From: Mesorhizobium comanense
GTDB lineage: Bacteria; Pseudomonadota; Alphaproteobacteria; Rhizobiales; Rhizobiaceae
Direction of reading: 5' to 3'
DNA: 45,082 nucleotides
Assembly (NCBI RefSeq): GCF_005503535.1
Contig: NZ_SCNN01000037.1
Location: 1-45,082, forward strand
The stretch's first letter is position 1. Each line of letters starts with the position of its first letter. The notes beneath the pieces are model-generated. The model worked only from the letters and a program-made list of their open reading frames with translations, ran no database searches and was not told the origin of the DNA. Shown here in pieces: positions 1-9,258 of this stretch. Position numbers and translations under genes: made by a program.

Positions 1-80
1 AGAAATCCATCGCTTCTGCAGAAGCCTGGATATACGTCGCCCACATTCGCCTGCTCACACGCAGGCTCGCAAGAGCTTGA
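1..80 (+). pseudogene. C-terminal end of an IS5-like transposase, entering from outside the window
   Basis: Frame 3 from base 3 reads 25 codons to a TGA at 78-80. The peptide contains AEAWIYVAHIRLLTRRLARA, which matches the usual C-terminal helix of IS5/IS427-type DDE transposases. The N-terminal part lies outside the window, so intactness cannot be judged. The bases after the stop, about 85-115, contain an AT-rich stretch and a GATTCAGGCTCTTAG-like sequence that could be the terminal repeat of the element. Family assignment is from memory of the family, not from a search. Confidence 0.6.
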
Positions 81-638
81 TATCAAACCATTCTTTTTGA
101 TTCAGGCTCTTAGTCGATGACCCCAGCGAAAGCAGTCCGTTTGACTTTGTTTGCCAATCCGTAGCTCAAGCTTGTTAATTGTCTGCTTCGATCATTCCTC
201 TCCGCGATCACTTCGGCGCCTTTCCGGCGATTGCCTCGGCGTTTCTGTCCGGGATGTTGCACAGTTAGCGATGTTCGATCAGCCTCCATTGCGGATGGTC
301 GCCACGACGGAAGGTACGATATCCGCCAATGCTCCACTATGAATGCTGTTGGCAGCGCTTGAGTCTTGACCCGTCACGCATTCGCCGTAGCGGTTGTCTT
401 GCTTGTTGACCCACTGCACCTAGCCAACAATTTCCCTGAAATCTGGCGCACCATTTTGGCAGGATGTCGCCACGGTGTTACCGCATTTCAACTCCAGTAA
501 GTGATGATTAACCATTAGGATGGATACCGGATGTGACAACAACACATCCGTTTGGGCAAATCCGGGGACAAACGGCAGCCTGCAAGGCCATTTGATTTGA
601 ACAGGGTCGAACGACATAAAAACGGGCGGCACTATCAC
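81..638. other. Gap without a convincing gene
   Basis: After the transposase tail this stretch has only short overlapping frames without recognisable motifs or ribosome binding sites. Its first ~30 bases probably include the IS end. The last part should hold the promoter of the DUF882 gene; no clear -35/-10 pair could be chosen. Confidence 0.5.
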
Positions 639-2453
639 ATGAGCGTCTGGCCGAGATGCCTGGCAGCGGTGATTCTTGCCTTTGGTTTCCTCGCTGCGGC
701 TGCGACTGGCGCCAGCGCCGAGACACGTTCGCTGAAACTCTATCATCTACACACGCAGGAAAAGGCGGAGATCGTCTTCAAACGCAATGGCCGTTACGAT
801 CCAGAAGGACTCAGGAAGATCAACATCATCCTGCGCGATTGGCGCCGCAACGAGCCGACCAAGATGGATCCGCGTTTGCTGGATCTGGTCTGGGAGACTT
901 ATCGCGCCAGCGGCGCCACCGACTACATCCAGGTCGTCTGCGGCTATCGCTCGCCGGCGACGAACTCGATGCTACGCAGCCGCAGTAGAGGTGTGGCCAA
1001 AGAAAGCCAGCACATGCTCGGCAAGGCTTTGGATTTCTACATTCCCGGCGTGCCGCTGAAGAAGCTGCGCAACATCGGCCTCAAGATGCAGGGCGGCGGG
1101 GTCGGCTACTATCCGTCGTCCGGCTCGCCCTTCGTCCATATGGACGTCGGCAATGTGCGCCATTGGCCCGGCATCAGCCGTCAGGAACTGGTCAGCCTGT
1201 TCCCCAACGGCAAGACGCTGCATGTGCCGAGCGACGGCAGGCCGCTGCCTGGCTATGAGTTGGCGCTTGCGGCCTACAAGGCGCGCAAGGGTTCTGGCGC
1301 TCCGGCCATAGAAATGGCCAGCGCCGGCGGTAACACCAGAAAATCTGGTGGCCTGCTGGCCGCCTTCTTCGGTGGCGGTTCCGACGAGGCGGACGACAGC
1401 GCAGACGTCGCATCCGCTCCCAAACCAAGGAACTTGAAGCTCGCGTCCGCCGCTAAGAGCGGCAACCTGCCGGACATTGCCATCGTGACGCCGCCGGATG
1501 CCAAGCGCGCCAAGATTCCCCAGGCTCCCGACGATATGCCTCAGGCAGTCGATGACGTGGCACCGCAGAAGGACACGCCAGAGACGATCATCGCGGCGTT
1601 GCCGGCGCGCAGCATTCCGTTGCCCGATTTCGCGCCGCGTCCGAAGGCTGATGTCGGTCCGCAGCCGCCTGAGAATGTGGCTTTCGGCGTGGGGAATGCT
1701 ACCGCCACAACCGAGCAGACTGTGGCGACGGTGCAAGCACCGGCGAGCGTTCCTTTCGGCATGATGAATCCGTCCGCCGTCTCCGAGCCGGCACAGCAGG
1801 TCGCGGATACTAACATGCCGTTGCCGACGTGGCGCCCCGATCGGTCGCCAACGGCCGAACCGGCGCAGCAGAACAGGGATGTGCTGCTGGCACTGGCGGA
1901 CACGGCACCTCATAGCCATGCCGCTACCGATGCCTCTTGGGTGCTGCCGACAGTGCCGTCTGAGAACGCCAGGACGGACGCGGTTAAGGCTGTTTTCGTC
2001 CAGGCCAACGCGAAGCAAGATGAATATCAGGTCGCCTCGCTGTCGGAGCCACAGCCGGTGGTGAACGATCTGTCTGGCGTTGATTCCGCATCGCCGCGCA
2101 GAGCTATTGCTACCCGCCCGGCCGGCTCCGATCCGGCTGCAGCGATCGGCGCCGGCGTGAAGACCACGCGCAAGGAAGCCAGGGCTACCGCAGGAGACCC
2201 GAAGCATGCTCCCAGATCCCTGGTGGTTGCCGTCGTGCCACAGGCTGCCCGCTGGGCGTTGAACAGCGGCGAAAACATCGCCACCGTTTCCAGCGCAACG
2301 ACGGCGCCGCGCTATGCCTACAATATCGTGCATAGCCCGCCAAGCGAGGTCTACACTGCAGGCTTCCAAACCGGCAATCAGATAACCGATGCCGATCGGT
2401 TCACCGGCAACGCGGTCAAGTTCCTATCGGTCGCCCGCTTCCAGACTAGATAA
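639..2453 (+). CDS. DUF882 / YcbK-like M15-family peptidoglycan peptidase with long disordered tail
   Basis: A predicted exported murein hydrolase-like protein. The ATG at 639 is preferred over the in-frame ATG at 552 because it places a clean signal peptide (SVWPRCLAAVILAFGFLAAA..ASA) at the N terminus. The first ~200 residues match DUF882/peptidase M15_2: SQHMLGKALDF supplies the His and Asp zinc ligands and FVHMDVGNVRHW the HxD ligand. The remaining ~400 residues are Pro/Ala/Asp-rich and low in complexity, longer than in the short YcbK proteins, and may be a spacer or wall-interaction region. No co-directional partner follows closely. Domain identity is firm; cleavage specificity is not predictable. 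Confidence 0.9.
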   Translation: MSVWPRCLAAVILAFGFLAAAATGASAETRSLKLYHLHTQEKAEIVFKRNGRYDPEGLRKINIILRDWRRNEPTKMDPRLLDLVWETYRASGATDYIQVVCGYRSPATNSMLRSRSRGVAKESQHMLGKALDFYIPGVPLKKLRNIGLKMQGGGVGYYPSSGSPFVHMDVGNVRHWPGISRQELVSLFPNGKTLHVPSDGRPLPGYELALAAYKARKGSGAPAIEMASAGGNTRKSGGLLAAFFGGGSDEADDSADVASAPKPRNLKLASAAKSGNLPDIAIVTPPDAKRAKIPQAPDDMPQAVDDVAPQKDTPETIIAALPARSIPLPDFAPRPKADVGPQPPENVAFGVGNATATTEQTVATVQAPASVPFGMMNPSAVSEPAQQVADTNMPLPTWRPDRSPTAEPAQQNRDVLLALADTAPHSHAATDASWVLPTVPSENARTDAVKAVFVQANAKQDEYQVASLSEPQPVVNDLSGVDSASPRRAIATRPAGSDPAAAIGAGVKTTRKEARATAGDPKHAPRSLVVAVVPQAARWALNSGENIATVSSATTAPRYAYNIVHSPPSEVYTAGFQTGNQITDADRFTGNAVKFLSVARFQTR

Positions 2454-2631
2454 CGCTCCGAACAACGCAAAAAATGGCGTTAGCGACGAGAGTACCGTCG
2501 CTCGACTAAGCAGGTCCCTCTACGCCCCCTGCTGCCGCTGGAACCGCTATACTGACGCGCCGGTCGTGGTTGGCTGTTGTTCGACTACCAGTGGCCTATC
2601 CTACCGGGAGATGGCGAGAGCATCCTGCCCG

Positions 2632-2668
2632 AAGGCCGCCACAGCCGAATCTCAACTGCGGCGGCCTT
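2632..2668. terminator. Possible terminator hairpin between convergent genes
   Basis: Arms AAGGCCGCC (2632-2640) and GGCGGCCTT (2660-2668) are perfect reverse complements around a 19-nt loop. A second small palindrome, TCAGACAA-GA-TTGTCTGA, follows at 2675-2692. They sit between the end of the DUF882 gene and the end of the convergent small gene. Neither side has a strong T-run, so the call is tentative. Confidence 0.35.
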
Positions 2669-2698
2669 GGTTGTTCAGACAAGATTGTCTGACTTGGA

Positions 2699-2944
2699 TT
2701 AGGCCTTCTTGGGGGCCGCCTTCTTCGTGACGTGCTTCTTTGCAACCGGGCATTTATGCGTCTTGGTCACCTTGCAAGCTTTTTTGGCAGCGACCTTCTT
2801 CGGGGCCGCCTTCATCGGAGCGGCCGGAGCAGTCGTAGTGGCGGCGGGAGCCGCTGTCGTGGTGGCGGCGGCGTTGCCGAGAGCCGGCATCGAGAAGGCG
2901 AGAGCAAAGGCGAGACCAAGGGCGGAGAGAAGGGACTTTTTCAT
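2699..2944 (-). CDS. Small exported Ala/Lys-rich protein
   Basis: The 81-residue product begins with a good signal peptide (MKKSLLSALGLAFALAFSMPALGNAA). It continues as a low-complexity Ala/Thr/Pro stretch and then a highly basic Lys-rich tail with two Cys (KKACKVTKTHKCPVAKKH). AAAGGAAACG lies just upstream of the ATG as ribosome binding site. Such basic histone-H1-like secreted peptides are common in Rhizobiales and have no established function. The signal peptide and clear RBS support a real gene rather than a chance frame. Confidence 0.7.
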   Translation of the reverse strand: MKKSLLSALGLAFALAFSMPALGNAAATTTAAPAATTTAPAAPMKAAPKKVAAKKACKVTKTHKCPVAKKHVTKKAAPKKA

Positions 2945-2978
2945 AGCTTCGTTTCCTTTTTGCAGATCGGGTTAAGAT

Positions 2979-3290
2979 TCACGGGTATAGGTCAGTCGGG
3001 GTTACTCCAAGCAGTTTCAAAGCATTTGCGAGCATCCGGATGCCCTGGGCCTGTTTGTTGTTGGCGCAGTACCGGTTTCCCCTCCTTTGAAGTGTCTTTG
3101 CCGCAGTAACCTGCGTTGCCGTGGCGTGGGTTTTTAGTGCGTCATCAAATTGGTGGCTGAGATTGGTGCAATGCTCGATCCGGGTGATCGCCACTTTTGC
3201 GTTCGCTTCTCCACTCGCAACCGTGACGAGCGCTATGCCAAGCAATGCACCCACCAAGTTGATCGAAACCCTTTGCATGGTTTGCCCCAT
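2979..3290 (-). CDS. Small exported protein of unknown function
   Basis: The open frame runs further upstream to 3644, but the exported form starts at ATG 3290 or 3278: MGQTMQRVSINLVGALLGIALVTVASGEANA is a typical signal peptide. The mature part (~72 residues) has two Cys (EHCTNLS, NRYCANNK) and ends in a predicted helix (MLANALKLLGVTP). No family was recognised. The two genes 2699-2944 and 2979-3290 run in the same direction with a 34-nt gap and may be one transcript. The longer N-terminal extension has no supporting features. Confidence 0.6.
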   Translation of the reverse strand: MGQTMQRVSINLVGALLGIALVTVASGEANAKVAITRIEHCTNLSHQFDDALKTHATATQVTAAKTLQRRGNRYCANNKQAQGIRMLANALKLLGVTPTDLYP

Positions 3291-3654
3291 ATCCAGGAGA
3301 CTTGGGTCGCAACCGATAACCTGACCTTGACGACACCACTTTGCCTTGGAATTTTTTCGGAAGTTTTTCTGGTTTGTAGAGTTTTGTTTCTGAATTGTTT
3401 CTGAGAACTCCGCCCCTTGGCGCGTGACCATTCGGTCAAAGGAGTTCCCCCGGGGCAAAGGCCGCGTCAACTTTGATCGGGAAGGGAGCGTTGAAGGGCC
3501 CGGAACGGTCATAGGGGTGAACCGGTTGCCGCGCCCTGACCCAAGGCAACAAGCCGGATCAAATTTTTCGTTAACCCTACTGACGCACAGTGCTGCTGCT
3601 GCTATCAACTCACCTGCGACATCGAGCACATCTTGGGTCGACATCGGAAGCCGG

Positions 3655-4692
3655 ATGGTAAGGAAACGAAATACGTTGCTTCAGAAGCTGTTCCGATTTT
3701 CGACTGTCTCCGCGCTTGCCATTTTCATGTCAGGGTGCGTGTCTACCGTCCTGGACGTGCCTGTGGCTGACAACAAAGCAAACCAGCCAATCAAGGCAAG
3801 CCTGATCAGCGATATGAGTCGCCGGAAAATGGCGCCGGCCGATCCAATTCTGATCCGGATATTCAAAGATGAGAGTGAATTAGAGATCTGGAAACGTGAT
3901 CGATCCGGGCGCTACGCGCTCCTGAAGACGTTTCCGATGTGCCGTTGGTCAGGCAAACTTGGACCTAAGACCAGGAATGGCGACCGGCAAGCTCCAGAAG
4001 GATTTTACACGGTCTCCGCAGGCATGTTGAATCCAAATTCGCAGTATTACCTCTCCTTCAATCTTGGTTACCCGAACAAGCTGGAAAGCGCCCTTGGTTA
4101 CAGCGGTGAAGCCTTGATGGTCCACGGCGCCTGCTCATCGTCTGGTTGCTTCGCACTGACGGATGCCGGTGTTGCGGAAATCTATTCGGTTATTCGAGAG
4201 GCCATAAAGGGTGGCCAATCGTCGTTTCAAGTACAGGCTTTTCCCTTCAGGATGACCCCTGAAAACATGGCAAAGAACCGAAGTGATCCCAATTATGACT
4301 TTTGGACAAACCTAAAGCAGGGCTACGACAATTTCGAGGTAACCAGCCGTCCGTCGAAGGTCTCCTACTGCGGTAGACGGTATGTTTTCGACGCGGAATT
4401 CGAAGGCGGTGATCCACGCGATCCGCTTGCGGCATGTCCGCCGCTGCTAAATTCGGGAAATGCTGCTGTGGCCGCTCGAGACGATGCCGATGCACGCAAG
4501 ACACAGGCGCTCCTGGCCGCCGGCACGCCGATCGAAGCTCATGCCTATTCAGATGGGGGCATGCACCCAAGCTTCCGGAAACTTCTCCAGAGCCGCGGTG
4601 CAGCGGCGCTTGCCAAGAAAACGTCATTGGACGACGTACCGATCAGCCGGCCGGAGGCCGCGTTGGCGGATCCGCATAGCCCGGGCGAATGA
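3655..4692 (+). CDS. L,D-transpeptidase of the YafK type, lipoprotein
   Basis: A periplasmic enzyme of the YkuD fold expected to act on peptidoglycan stem peptides. The start at 3655 gives a lipoprotein signal with lipobox IFMSGC near residue 24; the open frame continues upstream without a signal. The catalytic motif is VHGACSSSGCFAL with His157 and Cys165, in the HGxxxSxGC pattern. The preceding segment (residues ~55-150) resembles the YafK domain with its RIFKDESELEIWKRD start. The ~170-residue C-terminal region is unassigned. YafK relatives in enterobacteria hydrolyse the Lpp-peptidoglycan link, so hydrolase activity is as likely as cross-linking. Confidence 0.88.
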   Translation: MVRKRNTLLQKLFRFSTVSALAIFMSGCVSTVLDVPVADNKANQPIKASLISDMSRRKMAPADPILIRIFKDESELEIWKRDRSGRYALLKTFPMCRWSGKLGPKTRNGDRQAPEGFYTVSAGMLNPNSQYYLSFNLGYPNKLESALGYSGEALMVHGACSSSGCFALTDAGVAEIYSVIREAIKGGQSSFQVQAFPFRMTPENMAKNRSDPNYDFWTNLKQGYDNFEVTSRPSKVSYCGRRYVFDAEFEGGDPRDPLAACPPLLNSGNAAVAARDDADARKTQALLAAGTPIEAHAYSDGGMHPSFRKLLQSRGAAALAKKTSLDDVPISRPEAALADPHSPGE

Positions 4693-4849
4693 AACTTGTG
4701 GCGGCGTCCCGTTCGCCCCACTACCGAACCTGCGGAGTCACAAGCAGGCTGATGGCGTCAATGCCAGGCAGTCCTCTGGATTGGCGCTCACGCGATTTTG
4801 ATCGAGACGCAAGGTATCGATCAGACTTCTCTCGCAGAATATCTGGGTC

Positions 4850-5203
4850 ATGAGATATTTGCTGATCCGAACCGGCCTCCTAGCCGTTCTCTCGCTGATC
4901 CTGGTTTTGCATTTTAGTGCAATGTCAGACTTGGCTCGCGCGTGTACGCTCGGTGTTGCGCATGTGCCGTCCAGTGCAGCCAGCTTTCCGGTAAGCGCCT
5001 TTTCTGGTCGTGATGCTCAAGACAGCAACCAGGTTCGGCCATCCACGGATCTACACTGTCAGTTCGACACCGATGCTGTGGCTCAAGCAAGCTTGAACGG
5101 TACGGTTCCCTTCAAGCGAACCGCATATGTCCCAGCCGAAATATGCCTTGTCGGCTCGACGGTCGATGTCTCCGATAAGCCGCCCCGGCGTCGAAGAGCG
5201 TAG
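4850..5203 (+). CDS. Small secreted protein, function unknown
   Basis: The 117-residue product starts with a hydrophobic signal-like segment (LLIRTGLLAVLSLILVLHFSAM). The mature part has three Cys (ARACTLG, LHCQFD, EICLVG) and a basic end, PPRRRRA. No family was recognised. It lies between two L,D-transpeptidase genes on the same strand, with 44 nt to the next one, which suggests co-transcription. No strong ribosome binding site precedes the ATG. Confidence 0.5.
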   Translation: MRYLLIRTGLLAVLSLILVLHFSAMSDLARACTLGVAHVPSSAASFPVSAFSGRDAQDSNQVRPSTDLHCQFDTDAVAQASLNGTVPFKRTAYVPAEICLVGSTVDVSDKPPRRRRA

Positions 5204-5247
5204 CTGAGAACTGCCACCAATTCAGTTGTGCCTCCGATGAGGGAAAA

Positions 5248-5811
5248 ATGTTCGATCGTCGTTCCGTGATAGTCGGTTTGACCGCCGTCATCCTAGCTCC
5301 GCAGGCGGCCCTTGCCGCGAAGGTCAAGAACAAATTTGTGCTCGACGTCAAATTCATGCCGCAACTCGTAGACTTTCCAGGCGTCTACGCGATCGGATCC
5401 GTGGTCGTGGATCCCAAAAATCGCTTCCTGTACCTTGTTGAAGCTACTGGAGTGGCGAGGCGCTACGGTGTCGGCGTCGGCCGGGCAGGTCTGGCTTGGT
5501 CAGGGACAGCGCAGGTCGCCCGAAAGGCAAAATGGCCAAGCTGGACCCCAACGAAGAATATGATCAAGCGTGCCCCACAGAAATACGGAAAGTACGCCGG
5601 GGGCGTCCCAGGGGGTCCGAACAACCCGCTTGGTGCGCGAGCCCTTTACCTCTATCGGAACGGTCGCGACACCTACTATCGGATTCATGGCACGACGGAG
5701 CCGTGGACGATTGGGCGTGCAGTGTCCAACGGTTGCATTCGAATGCTCAACGAGCACGTTGCCGATCTCTACGAACGCGTCCCGGTCGGAACGACAGTTG
5801 TTGTTCTGTGA
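5248..5811 (+). CDS. L,D-transpeptidase, YkuD (ErfK/YbiS) family
   Basis: A periplasmic enzyme that forms 3-3 cross-links or anchors proteins to peptidoglycan in characterised relatives. At 187 residues it is a minimal YkuD protein. It has a hydrophobic N-terminal export segment (VIVGLTAVILAPQAALA) and the catalytic motif RIHGTTEPWTIGRAVSNGCIRM with His147 and Cys163. The fold region contains GVGVGRAGLAWSG and ARALYLY typical of the family. It follows the small secreted gene by 44 nt and precedes the rhodanese. Rhizobiales carry many paralogues, so a specific role cannot be assigned. Confidence 0.92.
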   Translation: MFDRRSVIVGLTAVILAPQAALAAKVKNKFVLDVKFMPQLVDFPGVYAIGSVVVDPKNRFLYLVEATGVARRYGVGVGRAGLAWSGTAQVARKAKWPSWTPTKNMIKRAPQKYGKYAGGVPGGPNNPLGARALYLYRNGRDTYYRIHGTTEPWTIGRAVSNGCIRMLNEHVADLYERVPVGTTVVVL

Positions 5812-5975
5812 CAGAGGGAAATGTCGATCATCCGTGATGATGCGGCTGAGCAGACCGTGACGCCTCAGGGGCGGAGTGCAAAGAGAAATCCTTGCGCGCA
5901 TGCGCTAGATTGGTGTGCGCGCCCCGAGGTTCCGCACCGGGCCTACGGAACCGTCAGGAATATGGAGACAGCGAA

Positions 5976-6392
5976 ATGGAACCGGAAAAAAGTGTAATCA
6001 GTCGACGGACCGTCATTGTGATCGCGATAGCGGCAGCGCTCACGATGGCCAGCGGCCCGACCGAGGCGGAGGAGGCAAAGTTCACGACCCTGACGAGTTT
6101 TCAGTTGGCCGAGATGCTGAAGAAAAAGGACTTCTTCTTTGTGAACGTGCACACACCATATGAGGGCGAGATCAGCAATACGGACGCCTTTATTGTCTTC
6201 GACAAAATTGCAGATAATTTAGACAAGCTTCCAAAGGATCGATCGGCAAAGATCGTGCTGTATTGTCGAAGCGGGCGAATGAGCGAAATAGCGGCGCGGG
6301 AGTTAACGCAACTCGGTTTCAGCCAAGTGTCACATTTGTCGGGCGGAATGATCGATTGGAAGAAGAGCGGCTACGATATTCTCGAAAAGTAG
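5976..6392 (+). CDS. Exported rhodanese-like protein
   Basis: A single rhodanese domain predicted to lie in the periplasm. The ATG at 5976 has GGAG nearby and gives an export signal (VISRRTVIVIAIAAALTMASG). An upstream in-frame ATG at 5892 would bury it. The active-site loop is YCRSGRMSE with Cys97, and the family end motif SGGMIDWKKSGY is present. Rhodanese domains carry sulfur as a persulfide on this Cys. It is the last of four co-directional genes beginning with the YafK-type L,D-transpeptidase. No partner that would define its sulfur donor is nearby. Confidence 0.87.
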   Translation: MEPEKSVISRRTVIVIAIAAALTMASGPTEAEEAKFTTLTSFQLAEMLKKKDFFFVNVHTPYEGEISNTDAFIVFDKIADNLDKLPKDRSAKIVLYCRSGRMSEIAARELTQLGFSQVSHLSGGMIDWKKSGYDILEK

Positions 6393-6466
6393 CTTGCATT
6401 CGGGCCCCACATTCCACGCCCGCCCGCAGCATGAAAAAATGTCCGCCTCAAGCGAGACGCGCGTTC

Positions 6467-7090
6467 CTATTGGACCGAGCCAACCAGCACGGGTTGGCCT
6501 TCGCGGATCGAGACCCACCGTCCGGTGTTGTCGATCGCCTGACGCTTTAAGAAACGATAGTCTGTCTCGTCCCACTGGCGAACCTTGTCGGTCAGGTTGT
6601 CCAGTAGATAGTCGCCCTTGTCGGTGCGCACCGTCAGCACCGCATGGCCTTCGCCGTCCGGCTTGCGCAGGACAGTGATCAGGAGATCGGCAAGCGACAT
6701 TCCCATGCGGTTCAACTCACGGCGCTTCTCAAGCACATAATCCTCGCAGTCGCCGACGCCTTTGTCCGGGTAGGCCCAGAGCTCATCCTTGCCATAGATG
6801 TCTGAGTCGCTCATCGGCGTGACCGCAGCGTTGACCTTTGCGGTGACGCTGGTCAGTTCCCGCCACAGCGCTTCGGTCATGGTGGCAGGTGCAAGGTTGC
6901 GTGGGCGGATTGAGCACTCGCCCGGATTCGTCTTGCAGAAATCGTAGTGTCCGATCGGCTGTGAGGTGAGGCCGCCCGTTGCCATCGGATGGGCTGCAAC
7001 CGCTGGCGCCGAAACCCATACCGAAACCGCCAGTGCGGCCACAATTCCGGCACCCCTGCGCACGATCCGCGCTATCGAAAAGGAAATCAT
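6467..7090 (-). CDS. LapG-like transglutaminase-like cysteine proteinase (BTLCP, peptidase C93)
   Basis: A 207-residue exported protein with a signal peptide ending near AHPMA. The papain-like triad is visible: Cys115 in GVGDCEDYVLEKR, His149 in EGHAVLTV and Asp164 in YLLDNL. In LapG the residues flanking the catalytic Cys (DCED) also bind calcium, and that motif is kept. LapG cleaves the surface adhesin LapA and is held by the c-di-GMP receptor LapD. Neither partner is in this window, so the target is unknown. A second family member lies at 14774-15709. Confidence 0.9.
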   Translation of the reverse strand: MISFSIARIVRRGAGIVAALAVSVWVSAPAVAAHPMATGGLTSQPIGHYDFCKTNPGECSIRPRNLAPATMTEALWRELTSVTAKVNAAVTPMSDSDIYGKDELWAYPDKGVGDCEDYVLEKRRELNRMGMSLADLLITVLRKPDGEGHAVLTVRTDKGDYLLDNLTDKVRQWDETDYRFLKRQAIDNTGRWVSIREGQPVLVGSVQ

Positions 7091-7230
7091 TGTCCCCGCT
7101 CGTCCCTAGTTGTTAACGAAATGTTAACGACCATTTACAGTGCGTGTCAATGATGCAGGCTGCTCGATAAGCGGTATGGTTACTGGCCTGTGGCGATTGC
7201 GACAAATGGGCACAGAACACTTAGAGGCGC

Positions 7231-8106
7231 TCAGGCCGCTTTCTTCTCGGCGCCGCCGGAGTTCATCGTGCTCTGCTCGACGGCGTCGATCGTCGGCCGT
7301 TCATAGGACGAGATGGTCTTGCGGCCGAACTCGATCGCCACCTGCGGCAGTGCGCCGTTCATGTAGGCCAGCAGCGTCTGCTTGACGATGACGTAGAGGC
7401 GGTTCTTCTTCTCGCGCACCGTCTTGACTTTGGTGGCGATGGGCCCGACCACCGCATAGGACAGGAAGATGCCGAGGAAGGTGCCGACCAGCGCGGCACC
7501 AATCAGGCCGCCGAGGATTTCCGGCGACTGGTCGAGCGCGCCCATCGCCTTGACCACGCCGAGCACGGCGGCGACGATGCCGAGCGCCGGCAGGCCATCG
7601 CCCACTGCCACCAGTGCGTGATAGGCCTTCATCTTGTCGGATTTGATGGTCTGGATCTCTTCGTCCATCAGCGCCTCGATCTCGTGCGAGCGGGCATTGC
7701 CGATGATGATGATGCGGCAGTAGTCGCAGATGAAGGCCATCAGATCATGGTTCTTGAGCACGGTCGGAAAGGCCTGGAAGATCGCCGATGCCTCGGGATT
7801 GTCGATATGCGCCTCGACCTCGCTGCGCGACTTCGAGCGCAACTCACGCATCAGGCTGTGCAGCACACCGAGCGTTTCGAGGTAGTTCTGTTCCTTCGGC
7901 ACCGCCTGCTTGAACGCCTCAAGGATGGCCTTGCCAGTATCCTTGACCGTCTTCATCGGATTGGCGACCAGGAAGGTGCCGAGCGCGGCGCCGCAGATGA
8001 CCACCGCTTCCCATGGCTGGATCAGCACATAAAGATGGCCGCCCATGGCCATGAAGCCGCCAAGGACGCAGCCAAGCGTCACCACAAGTCCGATCAGAAT
8101 GCCCAC
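7231..8106 (-). CDS. motA: MotA, flagellar motor stator subunit
   Basis: An inner-membrane proton-channel subunit that drives flagellar rotation together with MotB. The protein is 291 residues, full length for alphaproteobacterial MotA. It has membrane helices near residues 1-22, 30-50, 170-190 and 200-225, the large cytoplasmic loop, and the conserved VKAMGALDQSPEILGGLIGAALVGTFLGIFLSY-type segment (helix 3-4). No motB, fli or flg gene is next to it. It could be a secondary or relocated copy, or flagellar genes may simply lie elsewhere. Confidence 0.93.
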   Translation of the reverse strand: MGILIGLVVTLGCVLGGFMAMGGHLYVLIQPWEAVVICGAALGTFLVANPMKTVKDTGKAILEAFKQAVPKEQNYLETLGVLHSLMRELRSKSRSEVEAHIDNPEASAIFQAFPTVLKNHDLMAFICDYCRIIIIGNARSHEIEALMDEEIQTIKSDKMKAYHALVAVGDGLPALGIVAAVLGVVKAMGALDQSPEILGGLIGAALVGTFLGIFLSYAVVGPIATKVKTVREKKNRLYVIVKQTLLAYMNGALPQVAIEFGRKTISSYERPTIDAVEQSTMNSGGAEKKAA

Positions 8107-8208
8107 GACAGGTCCTTCCGCATGTCACGTCAGGACCAATCGATAACCACCCTGTCTTGTGTGGGGCTTGTTGAACTGTACCGGGTCAACCGTGCTCGTC
8201 GGAGAGTT

Positions 8209-8847
8209 CTACCAACGGGCGATGAGGTTCGCACTGGCGGCTCCGAGCACCGCTAGGCCCGCGATGGCGATGGTATACCAGGTGGCGACGAAGAGCGGCG
8301 AGTCGTCCGTGCACTGGGCCGCGTAGAGCGTGGCAGCAATGGCCCCCGCAAATATCCCACAAACCGCGCCTGCGAGGGTTGGCCGCGTCGGTGCGCCATG
8401 CCGCAAGACTAGCTGGAAGATGGCCAGAGGACCGATGCCAATCAGCGGGATGTAGGTCAGGCAAACCATGCTGTTCTTGCCTATCATCCGAGCCGACCAG
8501 ATATCCGGAGGAAGAACAAACAGTTCGACAAGCACCGCGATGACGATGAGAATGGGAGCGATCGCCATGTAGGGAAGTGCTTTTCGCCAGGTGCCGTCCG
8601 GGCGTGAAAGTGCGCGAGCAGGACCAAACGCGCTCGCAGCGAGCGATATCGTCACAACGAACTTGAACAGAAAGCGCGGCGTCCGAGCGGCTTCGACGAA
8701 GTCCGGTCGCAGGCCGAGCGTCGCAAAGAAGACAACTATGGCAATCAGAATCGCTAGGCCTAGTGCTGCCAACCAAATGGAGGAGAACGGCATCACCGGC
8801 CGGTGGTCATCCAATGCCAACGCGTTGATAAGATCGTTTGTGTTCAT
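8209..8847 (-). CDS. NrsF / DUF1109-type membrane anti-sigma factor
   Basis: A 212-residue protein with six predicted membrane helices and the family's characteristic opening (NDLINALALDD) and middle (RPLS.. RPDGTWRK; MVCLTYIPLIGIGPLAIF). In Caulobacter, NrsF is the anti-sigma factor of the ECF sigma factor SigF, usually encoded next to it. Here the 411 nt upstream and the 100 nt downstream hold no sigma factor, so the gene is an orphan. It lies between motA and the M23 peptidase gene. The family call is good; the regulatory partner is unknown. Confidence 0.78.
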   Translation of the reverse strand: MNTNDLINALALDDHRPVMPFSSIWLAALGLAILIAIVVFFATLGLRPDFVEAARTPRFLFKFVVTISLAASAFGPARALSRPDGTWRKALPYMAIAPILIVIAVLVELFVLPPDIWSARMIGKNSMVCLTYIPLIGIGPLAIFQLVLRHGAPTRPTLAGAVCGIFAGAIAATLYAAQCTDDSPLFVATWYTIAIAGLAVLGAASANLIARW

Positions 8848-9258
8848 GCCATTTCAGCCACGAATTGTCATTTTGAGGCTGCTTCTCTCAAATTCGTTCA
8901 AGGGCTGGTCATTGTTACACTCACTTCGCAATCCGTCTACGTACGGCACCGCCCGCCATGTCGGCTACGCAATGGCGCGTTCGTATTCAACTTGGTTGCA
9001 TGGGCGCAAATCACGCGCGGCGCCATGGCGCCGACGGTCGACTCACTTTCTGGCGACTTGGCCGGTGGAGTTTGGGGAAACGCGACAACAAACACGGCGG
9101 CTCCAAACCCGATTGGTTCGAATTGGGTCGCCACATTTGGACCCAACTCCCGTCGCAATGCCAAAGGACACCAATCTGTGCGGTGCGACGGCAAACCCTG
9201 CTCCGCCCCGCCGCTTCGTTGACATTATCGGCTGTGACGGGCAACTGTTCGGCTCAAA
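8848..9258. other. Gap with no convincing gene
   Basis: Frames here are shadow-like. One inverted repeat is visible, TTGGGTC (9123-9129) and GACCCAA (9140-9146) with a 10-nt spacer; it could be a regulatory dyad upstream of the M23 gene. I looked for a degraded ECF sigma-factor gene to match the NrsF and found none. Confidence 0.4.

Noticed and set aside
420..2369. Long minus-strand frames under the DUF882 gene (for example 972-2369, 465 codons)
   Set aside because: They are high-GC shadow frames of a clearly coding gene; they lack motifs and are Arg/Ala-rich.
4790..4890. Plus-strand text SLAEYLGHEIF resembling a tyrosine-recombinase end
   Set aside because: Too short and lacks the catalytic Tyr context; overlaps a better-supported exported-protein gene.
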